A program made the translations under genes and the position numbers. 48,456 bases of DNA from Desulfuromonadales bacterium (lineage in GTDB: Bacteria > Desulfobacterota > Desulfuromonadia > Geobacterales > Pseudopelobacteraceae), in assembly GCA_016650295.1 (NCBI GenBank), contig JAENWA010000013.1, forward strand, positions 1 to 48,456, written 5' to 3'. The notes below the pieces were generated by a model. That model worked only from the letters and a program-made list of their open reading frames with translations, did not search any database and was not told the origin of the DNA. Below, piece by piece: positions 16,084 through 23,845 of this stretch. Every line of letters begins with the position of its first letter. Position 1 is the stretch's first letter.

Positions 16084-16233
16084 ATGTCGATTCCGTTCCT
16101 GACGAATGACCAGATGCACAAGGTAACCAAGGATTTTTTGCGGATATACCATCCAAAGAACGGTCAGTTTATCCCTGTAAAAGCAGCGATTAAACGACCA
16201 AGTACATCTGTTGTCGAAACAATTAAACGTTGA
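16084..16233 (+). pseudogene. Truncated ImmA/IrrE-type metallopeptidase, N-terminal remnant
   Basis: The 49-residue ORF begins MSIPFLTNDQMHKVTKDFLR and continues with YHPKNGQFIPV. This resembles the start of ImmA/IrrE-family (M78) proteases that are encoded directly after XRE regulators. The HExxH zinc site is missing, because the frame changes to unrelated sequence after about residue 33 and stops. The ribosome site AAGGAG is intact, and the ATG lies one base after the XRE stop. The full protease would cleave the repressor upon damage; that switch appears lost. Confidence 0.5.
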
Positions 16234-16243
16234 TTTAGCAATT

Positions 16244-16267
16244 GAGGAGGAGCTTGTGCTCCTCCTC
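16244..16267. other. Strong hairpin between the ImmA and HigA remnants
   Basis: GAGGAGGAGC-TTGT-GCTCCTCCTC is a perfect 10-bp stem. No T tract follows, so it is not a regular intrinsic terminator. It may stabilise an mRNA end or mark a recombination scar. Confidence 0.5.
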
Positions 16268-16287
16268 GCACCATCAATGGGACCATT

Positions 16288-16464
16288 ATGATAACAACGG
16301 AAGCCGATTACAACAGTGCTCTGACTCGTATTTACAAGCTGATGGACGTCGATTCTGGCACGCCGGAAGCGGATGAACTTGAATTGCTGGTTGCGTTGGT
16401 AGAACTCTACGAAAATAAAGTTTACCCTATTGATCCGCCCAATCCGATCAAGACCATCAAGTGA
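16288..16464 (+). pseudogene. Truncated HigA-type antitoxin, N-terminal remnant
   Basis: The 58-residue ORF reads MITTEADYNSALTRIYKLMD, then GTPEADELELLVALVELYE and YPIDPPNPIKTIK. This is the N-terminus of COG5499/HigA-type antitoxins, which normally continue into an XRE domain after IDPPDPIEAIKFRMEQ. The frame stops just there, so the DNA-binding half is lost. No HigB toxin gene is nearby. Sequence after the stop is already the ftsK upstream region, so this marks the right edge of the island. Confidence 0.6.
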
Positions 16465-16583
16465 GTCCAATGCTGCCAGCGGGTGCATATTCTGTCGCAA
16501 TCATCGAATTTTTCCTTTGCCACTCCCTCCTGATTAACGGTAATATGTCCACGTTTATCCGACAAACAAGGACCCCCAATACC

Positions 16584-18932
16584 ATGAGTACGGACGACCA
16601 GAAAAAAGAAAAACTCACCAAAGAACTGCAGGGCATGGCGCTGGCTACGGTCGGAACCTTTATCCTGCTGGCGTTTCTGACCTTTAACAGCACCGATGTC
16701 TCCTGGAACAGCTACTCCAACGAAGGGGGCATCCACAACCTGGGCGGACGTCTGGGGGCTCAGGTTGCCGATCTGTTTTTCAGCGGCTTCGGCCTGGCCT
16801 CCTACCTGATTCCGCTGGCGCTTTTGTACATGGCCTACACACTCTTCCGTTTCAAGGAGATCCGGCTGCGCTCCTACAAACTGGCGGCTGCCTTTGGTCT
16901 GCTGTTCTCGCTGGCGGCGCTGTTCTCATTTTTCCGGGACATCACCATGGTCTTCGGCCAGCAGGTACAGACCGGGGGGCTGGTCGGCAGGGAAACCGTA
17001 CGGCTGCTCAAGGCCACAGTCGGCCCCTATGGCGCCATGCTGCTGCTGCTGCCGCTGCTGGCGGCTTCGATCATGATCCTGTCCAAGTTCTCTTTTGTGC
17101 TGTTTGCCGGCTGGTGGCTGGAGAACTTCAAGCATAAATGGGCCGCCTGGCAGGAGCGCCGCGCCCATAACCAGGGAGAAAAAGAGAAGGAAAAGGCCAA
17201 GCAGGAAGGGCTTCCGGCTGCATCAGCATCCTCCGGTCCGGTCATCAAACCGCCTGCTGCGCCGCCGCTGCGCCTCAATGCCTTCAAAAAAGAAAAAGAG
17301 AAGAAGAAGAAGTCCGAAAAAACCGCCAGTATTCAGGAAACCTTTGAATTCATCAAGGCCGAGGGTGATTTCCGGACACCCCCCTTCAACCTGCTGGATC
17401 AGCCCCCCGCCACCGAGCGCACCCTGGACCGCGAAACCCTGACCATGAATGCCCGCCTGCTGGAGAAAAAGCTCAAGGACTACGGCATCGACGGCGAGGT
17501 GGTGGAGATCTGCCCCGGCCCGGTCATCACCATGTATGAATTTTCACCGGCGCCCGGCATCAAGATCAGCCGCATTGCCGGCCTGGCCGACGACCTGACC
17601 ATGGCGCTGCAGGCCATGTCGATCCGCATCGTGGCCCCCATCCCGGGCAAGGGAGTGGTAGGGATCGAGGTTCCCAACCGCGACCGCGACATGGTCTTCC
17701 TGCGGGAGATCTTCAACTGCGAGCATTTCTCCCATAGCAAAATGAAGCTACCGCTGGCCCTGGGCAAGGACATCGCCGGGCTTCCGGTTGTCACCGATCT
17801 GGCCAAGGCGCCGCATCTGCTGGTGGCGGGCTCCACCGGTTCCGGTAAATCGGTCTCGATCAACACCATGATCCTCTCCCTGCTCTACACCTCCACCCCC
17901 AAGGATGTGCGCATGATCATGGTTGACCCCAAGATGCTGGAATTTTCCATGTACGAAGGCATCCCGCACCTGCTGCTGCCGGTAGTGACCGATCCCAAGA
18001 AGGCCTCGCTGGCGCTGAAATGGGCGGTCAACGAGATGGAGCAGCGCTACAAGCTGCTTTCGGACAAGGGTGTCCGCAATATCGAATCATACAACAAGAA
18101 GCTGGCCGCCGAAGAGGAGGACCAGTCCGCTAGCCATGCGGTGTCTGAAGAGGAGATTATCGAAGAGCTGGAGGAGCTCGGCAATGGGGAGGAAACCATC
18201 GAGGATCCGATCCCCTTCGTGCAGAACGACGCCGACGAACTGGAGCACAAGCACCTGCCCTATATCGTCGTGATCGTGGACGAGTTGGCCGACCTGATGA
18301 TGGTGGCCGGACGTGACGTGGAAGAGCACATCGCCCGCCTGGCCCAGAAGGCCCGCGCTTCGGGCATTCACCTGATTCTGGCCACCCAGCGCCCCTCGGT
18401 GGATGTCATCACCGGCCTGATCAAGGCCAACCTGCCGTCGCGCATCTCCTTCCAGGTCACCTCCAAGGTCGATTCCCGCACCATCCTGGACACCAACGGC
18501 GCCGAGGCCCTGCTGGGCAATGGAGACATGCTCTATATGCCGCCCGGCACCTCGCGACTGAACCGCATCCACGGCGCCTTTGTCTCGGATGCCGAAGTGC
18601 AGCGGGTGGTCGATTTCCTGAAGAAACAGGGCAAGCCGGTCTACGAGAAGTCGATCCTGGAGATGAAGGACAGTGACGAGAAAGGCGCTTCCGGAGACGA
18701 GGAGCAGCAGGACGAACGCTGGGAGGATGCCCTGCGCATGGTGGCCGACACCAGGCAGGCCAGCATCTCCATGATCCAGCGCCGTCTGCGCATTGGTTAC
18801 AACCGCGCCGCCCGCATCGTCGAGATGATGGAGTCCGAGGGGATGATCGCCCCCAGCGACGGCACCAGCAAGCCGCGTGAGATCTACATGGATATCATCC
18901 ACGCCTATCTGAATTCGCAGCTGACGAGGTAA
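16584..18932 (+). CDS. ftsK: DNA translocase FtsK
   Basis: The 782-residue protein has four predicted membrane segments (residues about 15-180), a charged linker, then the motor: PGPVITMYEF (alpha domain), VAGSTGSGKSVSIN (Walker A, about 415), VIVDELADLMM (Walker B) and ATQRPSVDVITG. A C-terminal gamma winged helix (RQASISMIQRRLRIGYNRAA) reads the KOPS sites that orient chromosome pumping to XerCD-dif. An acidic insert of about 45 residues (roughly 509-553) lies between Walker A and B. The start at ATG 16584 is preferred over upstream in-frame codons because the family begins in this way and AAGGA is present. It sits immediately to the right of the island. Confidence 0.95.
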   Translation: MSTDDQKKEKLTKELQGMALATVGTFILLAFLTFNSTDVSWNSYSNEGGIHNLGGRLGAQVADLFFSGFGLASYLIPLALLYMAYTLFRFKEIRLRSYKLAAAFGLLFSLAALFSFFRDITMVFGQQVQTGGLVGRETVRLLKATVGPYGAMLLLLPLLAASIMILSKFSFVLFAGWWLENFKHKWAAWQERRAHNQGEKEKEKAKQEGLPAASASSGPVIKPPAAPPLRLNAFKKEKEKKKKSEKTASIQETFEFIKAEGDFRTPPFNLLDQPPATERTLDRETLTMNARLLEKKLKDYGIDGEVVEICPGPVITMYEFSPAPGIKISRIAGLADDLTMALQAMSIRIVAPIPGKGVVGIEVPNRDRDMVFLREIFNCEHFSHSKMKLPLALGKDIAGLPVVTDLAKAPHLLVAGSTGSGKSVSINTMILSLLYTSTPKDVRMIMVDPKMLEFSMYEGIPHLLLPVVTDPKKASLALKWAVNEMEQRYKLLSDKGVRNIESYNKKLAAEEEDQSASHAVSEEEIIEELEELGNGEETIEDPIPFVQNDADELEHKHLPYIVVIVDELADLMMVAGRDVEEHIARLAQKARASGIHLILATQRPSVDVITGLIKANLPSRISFQVTSKVDSRTILDTNGAEALLGNGDMLYMPPGTSRLNRIHGAFVSDAEVQRVVDFLKKQGKPVYEKSILEMKDSDEKGASGDEEQQDERWEDALRMVADTRQASISMIQRRLRIGYNRAARIVEMMESEGMIAPSDGTSKPREIYMDIIHAYLNSQLTR

Positions 18933-18939
18933 AAGCCCT

Positions 18940-19716
18940 ATGAGCACCATCAATGCCGCTGCAATCCAGTTCAACGTCAAACAGGGCGATGTGGATGCCA
19001 ACCTGACCTATGTCCGCCAGGCCCTCAGACGGGTTGCCGACAATGGGGCCAATCTGGCCGTGCTGCCGGAGATGTGGTCGTCCGGATTTGCCTACCGGAA
19101 CCTGAACGAGCTGGCCCAACGCACGGCCGGAATTGTCGAGGAACTGCTGGAACTGTCCCGTGAGCTTAAACTGGTGATCGTGGGCAGCATGCCCGAGCCG
19201 CATGGAGAAAAGGTCTTCAATACGGTTCATCTGATCGACAACGGCCACCTGGCCGGGATCTACCGCAAACTGCACCTCTTCTCGCTGCTGGGAGAGGACA
19301 AGGCCTTTGACGGCGGCGATTCCTGGCTGCTGGCCGAGACCTCGCTGGGCAAAATCGGCGTGATTATCTGTTACGACCTGCGTTTCCCCGAACTCTCCCG
19401 CCGCCTGGCGGTCGAGGGCGCCCAGATCATCTGTGTGCCGGCCCAGTGGCCCAAACCGCGCCAGGAGCATTGGCGGACACTGCTGCGGGCGCGGGCCATA
19501 GAGAACCAGCTCTTTGTGGTGTCCTGTAATGCCTGCGGCCTGGTCGGCAAGCTGGACTTTTTCGGCATGAGCATGATTATCGACCCCAAGGGCGAGCTGC
19601 TGGCCGAGAGCGGCGAGGAAGAAGGCGAAATCACCGCCCGGCTGGATATGCAGACCATGACCGATTGGCGGGCCCAAATACCCTGCTTCAACGACCGCCG
19701 GCCCGAGCTGTACTGA
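18940..19716 (+). CDS. Carbon-nitrogen hydrolase (nitrilase superfamily, omega-amidase-like)
   Basis: The 258-residue protein shows the Glu-Lys-Cys triad: LPEMWSSGF (Glu), YRKLHLFSLLGED (Lys) and GVIICYDLRFPEL (Cys). The sequence around the cysteine and the length fit the Nit2/YafV omega-amidase branch, which hydrolyses alpha-ketoglutaramate and similar amides. Substrate is inferred. The ATG at 18940 lies seven bases after the ftsK stop with GACGAGGT upstream, so it is probably co-transcribed with ftsK. Confidence 0.85.
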   Translation: MSTINAAAIQFNVKQGDVDANLTYVRQALRRVADNGANLAVLPEMWSSGFAYRNLNELAQRTAGIVEELLELSRELKLVIVGSMPEPHGEKVFNTVHLIDNGHLAGIYRKLHLFSLLGEDKAFDGGDSWLLAETSLGKIGVIICYDLRFPELSRRLAVEGAQIICVPAQWPKPRQEHWRTLLRARAIENQLFVVSCNACGLVGKLDFFGMSMIIDPKGELLAESGEEEGEITARLDMQTMTDWRAQIPCFNDRRPELY

Positions 19717-19787
19717 TTTTCAGCTTGACTTGAACCCCTGTTAGGGCTAGTTTTTTAAGTTCATTTTATCCTCCGGAGGTACTTTCC

Positions 19788-20459
19788 GTGGCCTTGTTAC
19801 TTGGCGCCGGCATCATAGTGAAACTGGTCCTGATCTTGCTGCTCATTTTTTCAGTGGTTTCCTGGGCAATCATCCTCTTCAAATTCTTCCAGATCTATCG
19901 CGCCAACAGCGAATCCGACCGTTTTATGGACTTCTTCTGGAAATCGAAGCGCTTTGACGCCATCGCCTCCCAGGTTGACCGTTTCGCCAATTCCCCCCTG
20001 ACGGTACTTTTCAACGAAGGCTACGGTGAATTGAAAAAGGTGGTGGAAGGCGACGGAACAAGCGAAAAAAGTGCCATGTCGACCGACCTGGGCGGTATCG
20101 AGAACGTTTCCCGCTCCTTGCGGCGCGCCACCAACTCCGAGATCACCCGTCTGGAGAAATACCTGACCTTTTTGGCTACCACCGGCTCCACCTCGCCTTT
20201 TATCGGCCTGTTTGGCACGGTCTGGGGCATCATGACCGCCTTCGAGGGGATCGGCAAGACCGGTTCGGCCTCCCTGGCCGTGGTGGCTCCCGGTATCGCC
20301 GAGGCTCTGATCGCCACGGCTATCGGCCTGGTGGCCGCCATTCCGGCTGTCATGGCCTACAACCACTTCCAGCACAAAATCCGCGTGCTGATCAACGAGA
20401 TGGACAGTTTCTCCACCGAGTTTCTCAACATCGTGCAGCGTAACATTGCGGGGAAATAG
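19788..20459 (+). CDS. tolQ: TolQ/ExbB-type proton channel protein
   Basis: The 223-residue inner-membrane protein has an N-terminal segment (IIVKLVLILLLIFSVVSWA) and the two C-terminal segments of the MotA/TolQ/ExbB family, with ATTGSTSPFIGLFGTVWG and the AEALIATAIGLVAAIPAVMA stretch that lines the proton path. GTG 19788 follows CGGAGG. In a Tol cluster it forms the motor with TolR and energises outer-membrane constriction during division. It is followed two bases later by tolR. Confidence 0.95.
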   Translation: MALLLGAGIIVKLVLILLLIFSVVSWAIILFKFFQIYRANSESDRFMDFFWKSKRFDAIASQVDRFANSPLTVLFNEGYGELKKVVEGDGTSEKSAMSTDLGGIENVSRSLRRATNSEITRLEKYLTFLATTGSTSPFIGLFGTVWGIMTAFEGIGKTGSASLAVVAPGIAEALIATAIGLVAAIPAVMAYNHFQHKIRVLINEMDSFSTEFLNIVQRNIAGK

Positions 20460-20461
20460 CC

Positions 20462-20875
20462 ATGGCCATGGGAGGACGCAATGATAACCGCGGCATCATG
20501 GCCGAAATCAACGTCACACCGCTGGTAGACGTCATGCTGGTATTGCTGGTGATCTTCATGGTAACAGCGCCGATGATGCAACAGGGGGTGCAGGTCAACC
20601 TTCCCAAGGCCGACACCAAGGCCATGACACCACTGGAAGAGACCGTGGTGGTCACCGTTGACAAGAGCGGCAAGGTCTTTATCAACAAGGATGAGATCCC
20701 GGCGGCCGACTTGCGCGGCAAGCTGTCCAGCATGTTCGCATCGCGCTCCAAAAAAGAGGTTTTTCTCAAGGCTGACGCATCGGTCCCCTACGGAGAAGTG
20801 GTCCGGGCCATGGCCGATATCAAGGGCGCCGGTATCGAGCGCCTCGGCATGGTGACGGAACCGGCTGCCAAGTAA
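20462..20875 (+). CDS. tolR: TolR/ExbD-type protein
   Basis: The 137-residue protein has one N-terminal membrane segment, INVTPLVDVMLVLLVIFMVT, containing the conserved aspartate that carries protons. A periplasmic domain follows and ends in the typical IKGAGIERLGMVTEPA. It works with TolQ as the stator and rotor of the Tol motor. It starts two bases after tolQ and its stop overlaps the next start by one base. Confidence 0.95.
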   Translation: MAMGGRNDNRGIMAEINVTPLVDVMLVLLVIFMVTAPMMQQGVQVNLPKADTKAMTPLEETVVVTVDKSGKVFINKDEIPAADLRGKLSSMFASRSKKEVFLKADASVPYGEVVRAMADIKGAGIERLGMVTEPAAK

Positions 20876-21654
20876 TGTCTGCCCGACCTCTCAAAAGGGA
20901 CACCGGCATGGGTGTCAGTTTCATTTTTTCCACCGTCATCCACCTGACGGTTTTTTTATTGCTGGCCTTGTATGGCAGCCACAGCAAACCTCTGAAGGTT
21001 ACGGAAACCTATTACGTGGACGTGGTAAATCTTCCGGTGGCCTCGCCCCGCTCCGGCAGCCCGAGTCAGAAGGGTAACGACTCCGAACCGGCCCCTCCAC
21101 CCCCCAAAGCGTCGGAGGCCCCCATGGCGCTGCCCGCCAAGCCCAAAGCGGGTGCGAAAGTTCAAATCACCAAACCACAGACGACTCCCCTCAAGGGCAA
21201 GGAACCCGCAGCCGAGTCCGCAACAGAGTTTGCCGAGCGTATGGCTAAACTGGAGCGGCAAACTGAGGCCAGGCAGCAGGAAGCCAGGATGGCCAGTTTG
21301 CAGGAAAAGAACAGGAACTTGGGCAGCGGCCGGGCCGGCATGCCGGGCGCCAGCGGTAAAGAGGCCGGCAGCGACTACATGGCCTATGTCCAGTCACGTC
21401 TGAAGGACGCCTTTCAAAAGACCATCAGCCACTCCAGCCAGAAACCCGAGATGACTGTACGCCTGTTTATCGACACCGAAGGTAAACTTGCACGAAAAAA
21501 GATCGATCGCAGCAGCGGCGACCGGACGTTTGAAATCTCGGTTCTGCGGGCCATTGATGTAGCCAGTGAGCATTTTACGCCGCCACCCGGACACAAGTTC
21601 TTTGAAGGTGTTTTTGTCTTCCGGCGTGAAGGAATTTTACCCAACAAACCGTGA
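20875..21654 (+). CDS. tolA: TolA/TonB-type energy-transducing protein
   Basis: The 259-residue protein has an N-terminal anchor (FIFSTVIHLTVFLLLALYG), a proline-, alanine- and lysine-rich middle with a short charged helix (AERMAKLERQTEARQQEARM), and a C-terminal TonB/TolA domain (YVQSRLKDAFQK ... SGDRTFEISVLRAI ... EGVFVFRREG). It bridges the TolQR motor to TolB and Pal across the periplasm. The middle helix is much shorter than in E. coli TolA. Position between tolR and tolB identifies it as TolA rather than TonB. Its stop overlaps the upstream codons of tolB. Confidence 0.85.
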   Translation: MSARPLKRDTGMGVSFIFSTVIHLTVFLLLALYGSHSKPLKVTETYYVDVVNLPVASPRSGSPSQKGNDSEPAPPPPKASEAPMALPAKPKAGAKVQITKPQTTPLKGKEPAAESATEFAERMAKLERQTEARQQEARMASLQEKNRNLGSGRAGMPGASGKEAGSDYMAYVQSRLKDAFQKTISHSSQKPEMTVRLFIDTEGKLARKKIDRSSGDRTFEISVLRAIDVASEHFTPPPGHKFFEGVFVFRREGILPNKP

Positions 21655-21674
21655 CAGAATCGAGGTACTACCTC

Positions 21675-22967
21675 ATGAGAAAAACGTTTTATATCCTCCT
21701 GTTCCTTGTGGCTTTCCCGGCCGCACTGCCTGCTCTAGCCGGCAACATCGAGGCCGTCGAGGTCACCGCGCCGGGAAACCGGCAGCTTAAACTGGCCGTT
21801 GAAACGCCGCGCAGCCTGAATACATCCCCCAACGCCACGTCGGCCAGGGAAATGAGCGCTGTGATCGCCTTTGATATGAACATGTCCGGGACGATTTCTG
21901 CGGAAACCCGTGAACAGCTGCCGGCGGCAACTCCTGTTCCTCTGGCGGGGACCAGTTATCTGCCCTGGTCAACTGCGGGCTTTGACCTGCTGGTACGCGG
22001 TGAGTACAGTATCACGGGCGATAATCTGACGGTAGAGTTCCGCTTGTTCGACGTGCTCAACCAGAAGATGATGACCTCCAAACGCTATCTGGGCAAGATA
22101 AAGGATCTGCGTTATTTTGCCCATTCCTTTGCCGATGAGATCATGCTGTTTGTAACCGGCGAGAAGGGTTGTTTCACTACGCACGTCGCCTATGTTTCCA
22201 ATCAGTCCGGGAACAAGGAGATCGTCATCATGAACTGGGACGGCTATAACCAGCTGCAATTGACCCGCAACGGCTCGATCAACCTCAATCCCGATTTTTC
22301 GCCCGACGGCCGCGAGCTACTTTTCACATCCTACAAACGGGGCAACCCGGATCTCTACAAGCGGGCCTTGTCCAATACGGTCGAGGTGCCTGTTTCCAAC
22401 CGTAAAGGTCTCAATATAACCGGGAGCTGGTCACCCGACAGTTCAAAAATTGCCCTGACGCTCAGTAAAGACGGCAACTCCGAGATTTACACCCTGGCCA
22501 AAGATGGAAGCCGCCCGGTACGCCTGACCGTCAATTCCGCCATCGAGGTTTCACCGGCCTGGTCACCCGATGGCGCCCGGATCGCCTTTGTATCCGACCG
22601 CCTGGGCAAACCCCAGATCTTTATCATGAATGCCGACGGTGGAAATGTGCGCCGCCTGACCACGGCCGGCAGTTACAACGTCAACCCGCGCTGGTCACCA
22701 AAAGGGGATAAAATCGCTTATGCCCGCATGAGTGGGGGCGGCTTCCAGATTTTCACCATCAATAGCGACGGTACCGGAGACACCCAACTAACCAGCGCCG
22801 GCAGCAGCGAGAACCCGGCCTGGTCGCCTGACGGACGCTTTATAACATTCAGCTCCAAGCGTGGCGGAGCCGAGGCGATCTACGTCATGCGCAGCGACGG
22901 CAGCGGTCAGACGCGGGTCAGCCAGGGCAAGGGCAAAACCACCCAGCCGGCCTGGTCGTCACACTAG
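21675..22967 (+). CDS. tolB: Tol-Pal system beta-propeller protein TolB
   Basis: The 430-residue periplasmic protein has a signal peptide (MRKTFYILLFLVAFPAALPA with an ALA site), an N-terminal D1 domain, and a six-bladed propeller with repeats of the WSPDG type (DFSPDGRELLFTS, SWSPDSSKIALT, AWSPDGARIAFVS, RWSPKGDKIAYA, AWSPDGRFITFSS). ATG 21675 with GAGGT upstream fits the signal peptide better than GTG 21651. TolB shuttles between Pal and TolA and controls Pal mobility at division. Confidence 0.95.
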   Translation: MRKTFYILLFLVAFPAALPALAGNIEAVEVTAPGNRQLKLAVETPRSLNTSPNATSAREMSAVIAFDMNMSGTISAETREQLPAATPVPLAGTSYLPWSTAGFDLLVRGEYSITGDNLTVEFRLFDVLNQKMMTSKRYLGKIKDLRYFAHSFADEIMLFVTGEKGCFTTHVAYVSNQSGNKEIVIMNWDGYNQLQLTRNGSINLNPDFSPDGRELLFTSYKRGNPDLYKRALSNTVEVPVSNRKGLNITGSWSPDSSKIALTLSKDGNSEIYTLAKDGSRPVRLTVNSAIEVSPAWSPDGARIAFVSDRLGKPQIFIMNADGGNVRRLTTAGSYNVNPRWSPKGDKIAYARMSGGGFQIFTINSDGTGDTQLTSAGSSENPAWSPDGRFITFSSKRGGAEAIYVMRSDGSGQTRVSQGKGKTTQPAWSSH

Positions 22968-23046
22968 GCTGAGGGTACTAACCATATGTAATTTTAAAAA
23001 ATATTCGTGATTACCGATTGCAATATGACCGACAAGTTGTATACTT

Positions 23047-23074
23047 TTGAAAATTATATTGATTCAGGCATAAT
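23047..23074 (+). promoter_or_regulatory. Probable promoter of pal
   Basis: TTGAAA (23047-23052), a 16-base spacer and CATAAT (23069-23074) precede pal by about 30 bases. A second candidate, TTGCAA/TATACT, lies at 23018-23045. Either would give pal extra transcription independent of tolQRAB. Confidence 0.45.
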
Positions 23075-23105
23075 AGCCTCGGAAATTCAATAAAAGGAGA
23101 AGGCC

Positions 23106-23705
23106 ATGAGATTAAGAATGACTGCATTGTTGGCAGCGCTAAGCATGACGGCCCTGATAGCCGGCGGATGCGCAAACAAGGAGGCTGTAAAAACAGAGGA
23201 ACCTGCGGTGGCAACAGTTAAGAGCGACACGACCAAGCCCATTAAGCAGACCTACGATAAAGCAGAAGGATCTGATGCTTCCGCACAAAAGCAGATTGCA
23301 GCAGCAGACAGCAGTGCCAATGCGGCCAATGACCAGTCCGGACAGTCCGACAGGGCTGTTGCGGGAGTAGCCGCTTTTGAGACGGTCTACTTTGACTTCG
23401 ACAAGTCCGACCTGCGCCAGGATGCCCGCGACATCCTTTCTAAAAACGCCGGAATCATGATGAAGTCTAAAACTGCACTAAAACTGAAGATCGAGGGGCA
23501 TTGCGACGAGCGAGGGTCAGCTGAATATAACCTGGCCCTGGGCGAGCGTCGCGCCAAATCAGCCATGCAATATCTGATCACCCTGGGAGTTCAGCCGGAC
23601 CGTCTTTCCTTTATCAGCTACGGCAAGGAAAAGCCTGCTGTTCCGGGCAGTACCGAAGAAGCCATGGCAAAAAACAGACGGGCCGAGTTTATGATCGATA
23701 AATAG
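23106..23705 (+). CDS. pal: Peptidoglycan-associated lipoprotein Pal
   Basis: The 199-residue lipoprotein has a type II signal with lipobox IAGGC. After a low-complexity linker comes the OmpA-C domain: VYFDFDKSDLRQDAR, IEGHCDERGSAEYNLALGER and the conserved NRRAEF at the end, where the DERG and NRRAEF residues bind diaminopimelate in peptidoglycan. It completes the Tol-Pal set, although the usual CpoB/YbgF gene is not directly downstream: an intrinsic terminator follows. AAGGAGA supports ATG 23106. Confidence 0.95.
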   Translation: MRLRMTALLAALSMTALIAGGCANKEAVKTEEPAVATVKSDTTKPIKQTYDKAEGSDASAQKQIAAADSSANAANDQSGQSDRAVAGVAAFETVYFDFDKSDLRQDARDILSKNAGIMMKSKTALKLKIEGHCDERGSAEYNLALGERRAKSAMQYLITLGVQPDRLSFISYGKEKPAVPGSTEEAMAKNRRAEFMIDK

Positions 23706-23730
23706 GTATCTTGTTATCAAGCCGACCTGA

Positions 23731-23767
23731 AACGCCGTGAAGCCCTTATGCTTTGCGGCGTTTTTAT
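23731..23767 (+). terminator. Terminator after pal
   Basis: AACGCCG (23731-23737) pairs with CGGCGTT (23756-23762), the loop can form an extra AAGC/GCTT pairing, and a T run follows. It closes the Tol-Pal transcription unit. Confidence 0.8.
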
Positions 23768-23782
23768 TTGCATATCTTCTCC

Positions 23783-23811
23783 TTGACATTCGCAGAGACT
23801 ATATATATAAT
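23783..23811 (+). promoter_or_regulatory. Consensus sigma-70 promoter of the efflux operon
   Basis: TTGACA (23783-23788), a 17-base spacer and TATAAT (23806-23811) are both perfect hexamers. They lie about 35 bases before the TolC-type gene. Such a strong promoter implies that a repressor normally holds it down. Confidence 0.85.
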
Positions 23812-23824
23812 TTTTCATATATAG
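23799..23824. promoter_or_regulatory. Palindromic operator overlapping the efflux promoter
   Basis: CTATATAT (23799-23806) and ATATATAG (23817-23824) are perfect inverted 8-mers around a 10-base centre covering the -10 box. The arrangement fits a TetR/MarR-type repressor site, but no repressor gene is adjacent. Confidence 0.5.
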
Positions 23825-23845
23825 TTTTATGAACAGGAGTTATAC

